This document shows positions 58,501-64,000 of a DNA stretch of 64,000 nucleotides, one piece after another (position 1 is the first letter of the stretch; each line of letters opens with the position of its first letter). The stretch spans positions 9,934,501 through 9,998,500 of the forward strand of contig NC_091099.1 of NCBI RefSeq assembly GCF_024713975.1, read 5' to 3'. Below the pieces are notes generated by a model. That model was given only the letters and a program-made list of their open reading frames with translations. It did not search any database and had not been told where the DNA came from. The DNA is from Paralichthys olivaceus (taxonomy: Eukaryota > Chordata > Actinopteri > Pleuronectiformes > Paralichthyidae). Position numbers and translations under genes: made by a program.

Positions 58501-61500
58501 CAGATTCCTGAACCTCAGTAATAACAACATGGAGCACATCGACAAAGGTAAAAAACCTTATGTGTGTTGCATTATCATTACTGTAAATCTGAGAATCATT
58601 ATCTGTGAATGAAATATGTGGGTCACATTTGAACACCCATACAGCAGCATTTTAAACCATGAGAGCATGTTACACAACTGCTGCTGACGTTGTTCCCCAT
58701 GTGTTGTTTTTAGAAACATTCTGCTGTATTTGTGCAGAGCATACGTTTTGAATAGTGAGTAACAATCATCAACTGTTTGGCTACTACTGTATCCAAGTGA
58801 TTCAGGAATAAACTGAACATGAGCCTCTACAGTCCAATCTAAGTTTATTGCACCACTGACTTTTACTTTTCTTTACTAAACAGCTATAGGACTAAATGTT
58901 TTGTGCTAAGTGAGGAACCAGTGGATGCTTTGCCCATGAATCTCTGTCTTGTCTCTCTTGTAGCGTCTCTGTCTGGGCTGCTGCACCTCCATGAGCTGGA
59001 CTTGTCACACAACAGCCTCCATTTTGTCCAGTACGGGGTTCTCGAAGACCTTTACTTCCTGTCACAGCTGAAACTGAGAGGGAACCCTTGGGTTTGTGAC
59101 TACAGGTGGGTTCTCCTGCTCAAATCTGTACGAATTGAATTAGCCACAAATGCAAATCCTCATTAAGAATCTGACTCCATTTTCCACAGCATCCACTACA
59201 TGGTGTACTGGCTGCGTCTGCACCCAGGAGTGAGGCACTCTGGCCTTATCTGTCGCTCCCCTCCTGAACATACAGGGGAGCGGGTGGAGGCCTATGTGCA
59301 ATCCTACAACAGAGTGTGTCCAAAGGACAGACATATCAGCAGAATAGACCAAGAACAAACGGACCCTGAGCTTTGGAACACACCGATGGAGGCGCAGGGA
59401 GAGCTGCAGGAGGAGCTGGAGCCCAGACACTTGAGGGTTCCACAGAAATACACAATCATCAGACTGTCCTGAAAATAAAACCTGGACCCTGATTATTTTT
59501 TGTTTCCCTTACTGTCATTTCCTTTCAATATTATAAAACAGTCTGTATCAGATGGAGAAACTGTATATTTCAGTGCTGCGTTTATGTGTCGTCAGTGTAA
59601 TCAAAATATACGATTTGTCAACTTATTCACTGTCTTGTAATTATTACTGTTAAATCATGATCTGCAATGCACACACAAGTGAAACCTGGATATTGCTCAT
59701 GACAAAAAAAATGTATGTTAAGATGTAGAAAACTCACTGATGCATTTAAAGCTGGGCCATGTCAGTGATGTGCAGCCTCGCAGGTTAAGATAGATCACAA
59801 ATGGTCGGTAGTTCTGCAGAACTTGTTTCATTGTGCTGTCGGTTGTCCAGTGTTTCTCTACAGAGAAATTGATCTAACAGGGATGAAAATGAAGAAGCAT
59901 TTATACTCCCCCTCCTATGATTTAAAACATTTCCATTAATTAAATACAAGAATCAATCTCTGTACAGACCTGACTCCACAGTTTGCTGGATTGGATGATA
60001 GTTTTCCATGCACAACAAACCTCAGCACAATTCAACCTGTCTCGCAATTCTACATACTGAAAGATCTGAAAAAAATGATGAAACCACATATATGATAATG
60101 CTGAAAGAGGAGAGACATAATTTCCTATTGGCCTTAAGATTTAAGCAGATAACACTTCCTCTGTGTCAGGCATTATGAGAAATATCCACAAATCAGTGCA
60201 ATTAAATAATTTCCACACTGACCCTCTGACTGACATTTGGTCCATATGTTTTTAATTTCACATATCCAGCCCATATCCAAACTCTGGCCAATGTCAGGGT
60301 GTCCAGATGTGTTTTTTTATTGCCACTTCTGGCACTGCCACTTTGCAAGGCACAGTGAACAAGCAGCCCTTTTCTCTCGCTCCAAACATAGGCATGCTGG
60401 AACATTATTTATTGTGAGAGGTGTTGGACAGAAACTCCAGAGCAAACAAAGCCAAAAAATGCTCTCGCATTTCCAGCAAATGAGAATCCAAAGCAAACAG
60501 AGGCTACAACACATCAGTGTTAGAAGAGACGGGAAGTAAGAAGAGGTTTTTAACATATTTATATATAACATATTTTATCAACATCTGCTGGTATGAAATT
60601 ACTTCAACAATTACATAAGATTTAGAAAAATATTACAATGAATATACAGGAAACTATAACTCTGCAACATCTCTACTGTAAACATCGTCCTCTCTGTGCA
60701 GTTGGTAGGTAAACTACAACATAGCTGGTGGTGACTGACTTTGATCAACTGGCCTCTCAGACACTGGAAATATGTTTATAGTGAAGTCCACTTTGAGTAT
60801 TATGTAACAGGTTTGTATGATCTCATCATACTGTGCGTGTCAACTTCATGAACACTGTGAGGTTTAAGATCAACTACCTTCAATGAGACGCTGCTAGGGA
60901 GCATGGAGAGTCTGTCACATTCTTCTCTAATCTGGTGGTCTCTGTTGCAGATTTCCAACAAACCCATATCCAACTTCTGCAAGAAGCATAAAAAGACAAT
61001 GAGGAATGTTGCTAGAAATAAATATTTATTATCAAATTCCACATAACAGTACCTTAAAGTATTCTTTTGTTCTCTTTGACTCCGCTGAAACATTATGCCA
61101 TGCAGCTATGATGCGTTTAAGGCGACCAGCGTTTACAAGTCCCTCCAGTTTCTCAACAGCAGCTTAGTTGGAAAGAAAATAAACATCTCCTCAAGTGTTT
61201 GGAATTCTGCAGGTTTTTTTTAGCCTAGGATAACATATGAGCTAAATTATAACAAAAATCATGATCACAAAGTTGCATTTTAGAGAATCTTGAGACAAAT
61301 TTGGATTTTAGCATTAGAGCCAAGTCTCAAGAGTTTTAATGGTGAATGTAAAGGGGACAAAATGAGTCACAGGAGTGGGTGTTTAAAGCGGGGGAAAACT
61401 TATTGACAGGAAAGACTTTGAGTTTGGACACATTTCTTTACCACAGCCCTGTTTTCTCTGGCTAAAAAATGAGAGTCACAGTTTGCAAAAACAGTCAGTT

Positions 61501-61787
61501 CACATTAGTTCAGCCAACAGCCCCCATGAATATTCTTTTCACACAGAAATACTTGTAGGTCACCTACCGGCCTGTTTCTTCTTGTGTAATTTTACCCACT
61601 TCAACCATTTGGTGACTGCAGTCCGCTGGCATCTCCTCTCAAAGTGTTTCATTGTCACGTCCATCTTCAGAGCCAGGTCTGTGGTATCTCTCTTGCTCTG
61701 CACAGTGAAACTCTGCCACTTCCTGTGGACACAGGTCATCATTAATTCAGAGGACGTGCACAGAGACAGGCTGTCTGGAGCTTGCAT
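51682..61787 (-). CDS. fbxl13: FBXL13 / DRC6, F-box and leucine-rich repeat protein
   Basis: Seventeen coding exons: 61568-61787, 61053-61162, 60878-60976, 59970-60065, 59738-59873, 56203-56255, 55463-55563, 54865-54994, 54310-54408, 53987-54107, 53746-53908, 53425-53544, 53212-53335, 53039-53119, 52607-52741, 51946-52109, 51682-51871. They total 2,142 nt, 713 residues (human 735), all in phase. FBXL13 is a substrate receptor for SCF ubiquitin ligases and the DRC6 subunit of the axonemal nexin-dynein regulatory complex. The F-box (about 130-185) includes IFQYVELRDRLNCAEVCCAW. About fifteen cysteine-type LRRs follow (CRNLQELNVSECFNVT, CLNLQYLSLAYCYRFTDKGF, LDVSGCVLLTDRTLRLIERI), then a tail NISKKAAALKLRPRV matching human NISKKAAQRMSSKV. 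The 61568 exon has an acceptor at 61816-61817, so a further upstream exon may exist; the ATG at 61787 gives the expected length. The intron 56256-59737 encloses lrrc17. Confidence 0.93.
52255..52445 (+). repeat. CTGTCCAGTAG-type dispersed repeat in fbxl13 intron
   Basis: Contains GGATCTGCACCAAACGAGTT, CTTCCCTGAGCCGTACCACA and CATCCAGTAGTTTTTGTGTA, ending AAACTCCTTAGTGAAGGTAA. Confidence 0.65.
52554..52604. repeat. (GT)n/(CA)n repeat at an fbxl13 5' splice site
   Basis: On the fbxl13 (minus) strand this is a CA-rich repeat with two GTG interruptions that starts within the donor (AAG|GTACACACGTGCACAC) of the exon at 52607-52741. Confidence 0.9.
55700..55990 (+). repeat. CTGTCCAGTAG-type dispersed repeat in fbxl13 intron
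   Basis: Contains CACCCTCATAGATATCAGTC, ATGTTAAAGAAAGTAATAAA, AAGTTTCGCAGAAATCTGTC and ACATAACCTCCTTGGCCCAG. Confidence 0.75.
56607..59472 (+). CDS. lrrc17: LRRC17, secreted leucine-rich repeat protein (nested in fbxl13)
   Basis: Six coding exons: 56607-56737, 56822-57298, 57451-57665, 58392-58547, 58964-59105, 59190-59472. They total 1,404 nt, 467 residues (human 441), all in phase. Human LRRC17 is a secreted inhibitor of RANKL-driven osteoclast formation. Residues 1-21 are a leucine-rich signal peptide (SSLLFAFLLFLLLPS). Two LRR modules follow, each with cysteine caps. The first has PPDCSES, HLLLARNRIKVLREGTFFGY and LTTLDLQQNRISSIEDGAFQ, capped by NPWNCLCPMDSL. The second has MDCTKRGLTEVPTGIP, LNLSNNNMEHIDKASLSG and LHELDLSHNSLHFV, capped by NPWVCDYSIHYMVYWL. 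Intron 3 has a GC donor (57666-57667). A likely acceptor (GGCTCCAG, 56561-56568) implies an upstream non-coding exon. It lies on the opposite strand inside an fbxl13 intron, as in human. Confidence 0.95.
59474..59479 (+). terminator. Polyadenylation signal AATAAA one base after the lrrc17 stop
   Basis: The stop TGA at 59470-59472 is followed by AAATAAAA. If this signal is used the 3' UTR would be only a few tens of bases long. I saw no second AATAAA before the next fbxl13 exon at 59738. Confidence 0.45.
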
Positions 61788-61817
61788 CAACTCAACAGGA
61801 CAGGAATCAGCAACACT

Positions 61818-62797
61818 GAAATAAAACTCATGGATTAGTTTGAATCATTATGTCAAATAGGTTTATGCTGAGGATTTTCTCAGCTGAAGCAGGTTTGGAC
61901 ATTCAGACAGAGCCGAGTGTTCGGTTGTTCAGAGGGAGATGACTTAAGAGGTGAAAGGGAATCTGTGAAATAGAATATCCTAATGCATGTGCTCACTTGT
62001 TAACAATGATCCAGAGAAAATGTTCAACACTTTCATTCACATGTGTCAAGGTTCTGCCTGAAGCTCCACCTGAGTCACTCTCTCTTGCTACAATTCAAAG
62101 AGTGAAATTGTGATGGGTGAATATAATTCTGTAAACACAGGTTTCAACATCCTAATTGTTCAATTGTTGAGTTGATATTCTGCATTCTTAACATTCATCT
62201 TGAGTTGACGTGCTGTAATCAGTTGTTGCAGCTACTCGGCAGGTAGTTCATGTGGGGAGAAAAAGAGAGAGAGAGGAGGGCAGAGTGGATGAGAATGTGT
62301 TCAGACATCACTATAAGTTATGAGTAAAACCAGAGGTGTTGGACTGGATACATAGGAGAGTAAAACGTCTATACTTATCTTCTTTTTTTTTTAAACTGGA
62401 TGTAGCCACAATACACTTTTACAAAGTCTTTGTATGACTCTATAATTTAAGAATTTCTATATCAGGATTTATATGAAGCCATAAAAAGGGAGGCAACAGG
62501 TGTTTTTAAACTACCTGTAAGTTCCCAGATACATTTCTGAATTTATATTAGAGATATTTAAGTCTTCAAATGTCCTTCGAAAAAATGCTCCACTGCCCGT
62601 CTAATTGGGTTTTCACACAGCACCAGCTGCTGCAATCACCTCACTGCAGTCAGAGTCTGAAATGTTTGAGTATCCTTCCCTGATCTTTCCCTGTCATCGT
62701 CTTGCTGTCAAACTTTCTCTGGAGAGGGACAGATCAGAGCATGATTGATTGTTACCTGGTCTGGCAGATTTGATTTAATAGTCTGCGTCCTGCTGCC
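61818..62797. other. Divergent intergenic region between fbxl13 and the right-edge gene
   Basis: Holds the presumptive promoters of two genes transcribed away from each other. No further exon could be supported, although an fbxl13 5' exon probably lies here or beyond. It contains a poly-T run near 62382-62392. Confidence 0.4.
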
Positions 62798-64000
62798 ATG
62801 GATCTTCTGTTTGGGTAAATAAGACACAAGTGTGTATCTTCGATTAAATTTGTCCCATTTGAAGTTATTTTGTTCTAACTTCATTGTTTTTCAGGGTTTC
62901 TCGGATTTGCACTCTGTTTTTATGGGGTTGCATTTGTTTTCCTCCACAGAAAGGTAAGTTTTTATTTATTTTTTGTATCATTAGTCACAGCTAAGTTCAA
63001 CCACATGAATTTAATGTTTGTTTATTTCCTGATAGGTTGCAACATTGCACATGGCTACTATGTCCATGAGAACCCACAAACCTCAAACCAGTTTCACTCT
63101 TTAAACACAGAATTGAAGGATACAACACAGGTTACGGGGGAGCAGAGCTTTGTTTCTCCTCAGAGAGAACCAGTTCATTTTGATGTTACCAGCCTTGGTG
63201 AACACATGGTGCTACACCAACCAGACTCAGGACAGGAGCAGGACGAATATTATGCGGTTTCCTCTCCTGCTGTGCAGAAATATGAAAGCACCCAACATCC
63301 TTTTGGTGTTTTACTGAAGCAGCACACACCAGAGACAACTGTGGAGGGCATCAGCTTCCCAACAATCAAAGATTTCAGACGGTTCATAGAGACAATGAAG
63401 AGCTCCTATTTAAAACCAGGAAGCGACTCAAGTAGACATTTTCAAACTGCTCGAGAGACGATGAAAAATGAGTTGACTTCTGGTGCTGAAATGATTAATG
63501 GAGAGTCTTCTATCTCTAATTCTGTGCAGGACGGATCTGCCCACGATGACCGCAGTAAAAATGTAGTCTGGAGTGAACCAGATGCCAACGACCACAAACC
63601 AATGAGTGAAAGCCTCTCTTTCTTTAATCCTGTCGACTCCACTGAAAGTGTAATTTCTCCCAGTGGTTATGACGACCAAGAATCTGGATCCAGCTCTGCT
63701 TTCTACTCGCAGAATCATTTAGGAGCCACAGAACAGGTTTTAAGTGATTATGGAAGTTTGGCCAATGATGGCATTTCTGGGGAAAACCGTGATATTTTCT
63801 CAAGTGCTGCTGATGTGCAAAATGAAGTTCAGTCAACAAGCCACAACCTCCCTGAACAAAAACCTCCTAGCTATTTCTTAGGAGGGTCTCATTCTTTCAG
63901 TGGCCATGTGACTGCATCACCTGTCACAAACAGCCCATCTCGAGATCTCAGCTTCTATTCAAGTAAGAAATCCATTGTAAAACCTCTAACCTCTGAGAAA
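62798..64000 (+). CDS. Unrecognised predicted secreted Ser/Gln-rich protein (3' truncated by window)
   Basis: Three exons give an in-frame 347-residue partial protein: 62798-62814 (MDLLFG), 62895-62953 and 63036-64000 (open to the window edge). Splice sites are clean (GG|GTAAAT, TTTTTCAG; AAAG|GTAAGT, TTCCTGATAG). Residues 1-22 form a hydrophobic signal-peptide-like segment (SRICTLFLWGCICFPPQKG), then GCNIAHGYYVHENPQTSN. The remainder is polar, rich in Ser, Gln, Asp, His and Thr, cysteine-free, with one better-ordered stretch, FPTIKDFRRFIETMKSSYL. I recognise no domain or family. Two tiny exons carrying the signal peptide followed by a long low-complexity exon resemble rapidly evolving secreted proteins (egg-coat, matrix or mucosal), but this is only a guess. 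Its ATG is about 1.0 kb from that of the divergent fbxl13. Confidence 0.62.

Noticed and set aside
60057-60065. fbxl13 acceptor nine bases downstream, giving an exon that starts YVELRD
   Set aside because: The upstream acceptor (TTTTTTCAG, 60066-60067) restores IFQ before YVELRD and fits the F-box pattern; both are in phase, so minor use cannot be excluded.

Overview
This window is vertebrate nuclear DNA, almost certainly from a ray-finned (teleost) fish. Protein-coding genes are split by short GT-AG (and a few GC-AG) introns. Long (CA)n/(GT)n microsatellites are frequent. The dispersed repeats are of teleost type, including a MITE with AAAGGGATAGTTCACCC ends. There are no operons, prokaryotic genes, CRISPR arrays or recognisable rRNA/tRNA genes. 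I assembled gene models by hand from splice sites, reading-frame phase and remembered similarity to human families. In the complete models every exon junction keeps frame.

Layout, left to right. The last exon of wnk1 (+) and its long 3' UTR fill 1-2.9 kb and meet rad52 (-, 3.3-6.8 kb) tail to tail, as in human 12p13. About 1.8 kb beyond the rad52 start codon lies the CpG-rich promoter of prr5/Protor-1 (+, 9-15.5 kb), an mTORC2 subunit with two alternative first coding exons. tmem60 (+, 18.5-18.9 kb) and rsbn1l (-, 21.0-30.5 kb) are convergent, as in human 7q11. A 1.2 kb minisatellite sits just upstream of the rsbn1l promoter. About 5 kb of gene-poor, repeat-rich sequence follows. Next is an fgl2 (fibroleukin) gene (+, 37.6-43.5 kb) whose first exon codes for a cysteine-free, low-complexity linker of about 1,050 residues, roughly tripling the usual protein length.

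The right third is a conserved human 7q22-like block: fam185a (+, 45.4-50.1 kb), fbxl13 (DRC6; -, 51.7-61.8 kb), and lrrc17 (+, 56.6-59.5 kb) nested inside an fbxl13 intron. From 62.8 kb to the right edge is the 5' part of an unrecognised gene for a predicted secreted, Ser/Gln-rich protein.

The genes do not form one pathway. They cover kinase signalling (wnk1), recombination repair (rad52), mTORC2 (prr5), chromatin (rsbn1l), a secreted coagulation/immune-type protein (fgl2), a likely mitochondrial protein (fam185a), a ciliary/SCF protein (fbxl13) and a secreted LRR protein (lrrc17). The most unusual items are the giant fgl2 linker, three GC-AG introns in one window, dinucleotide repeats abutting splice sites, the two equal-length alternative prr5 first exons, and the unknown gene at the right edge.
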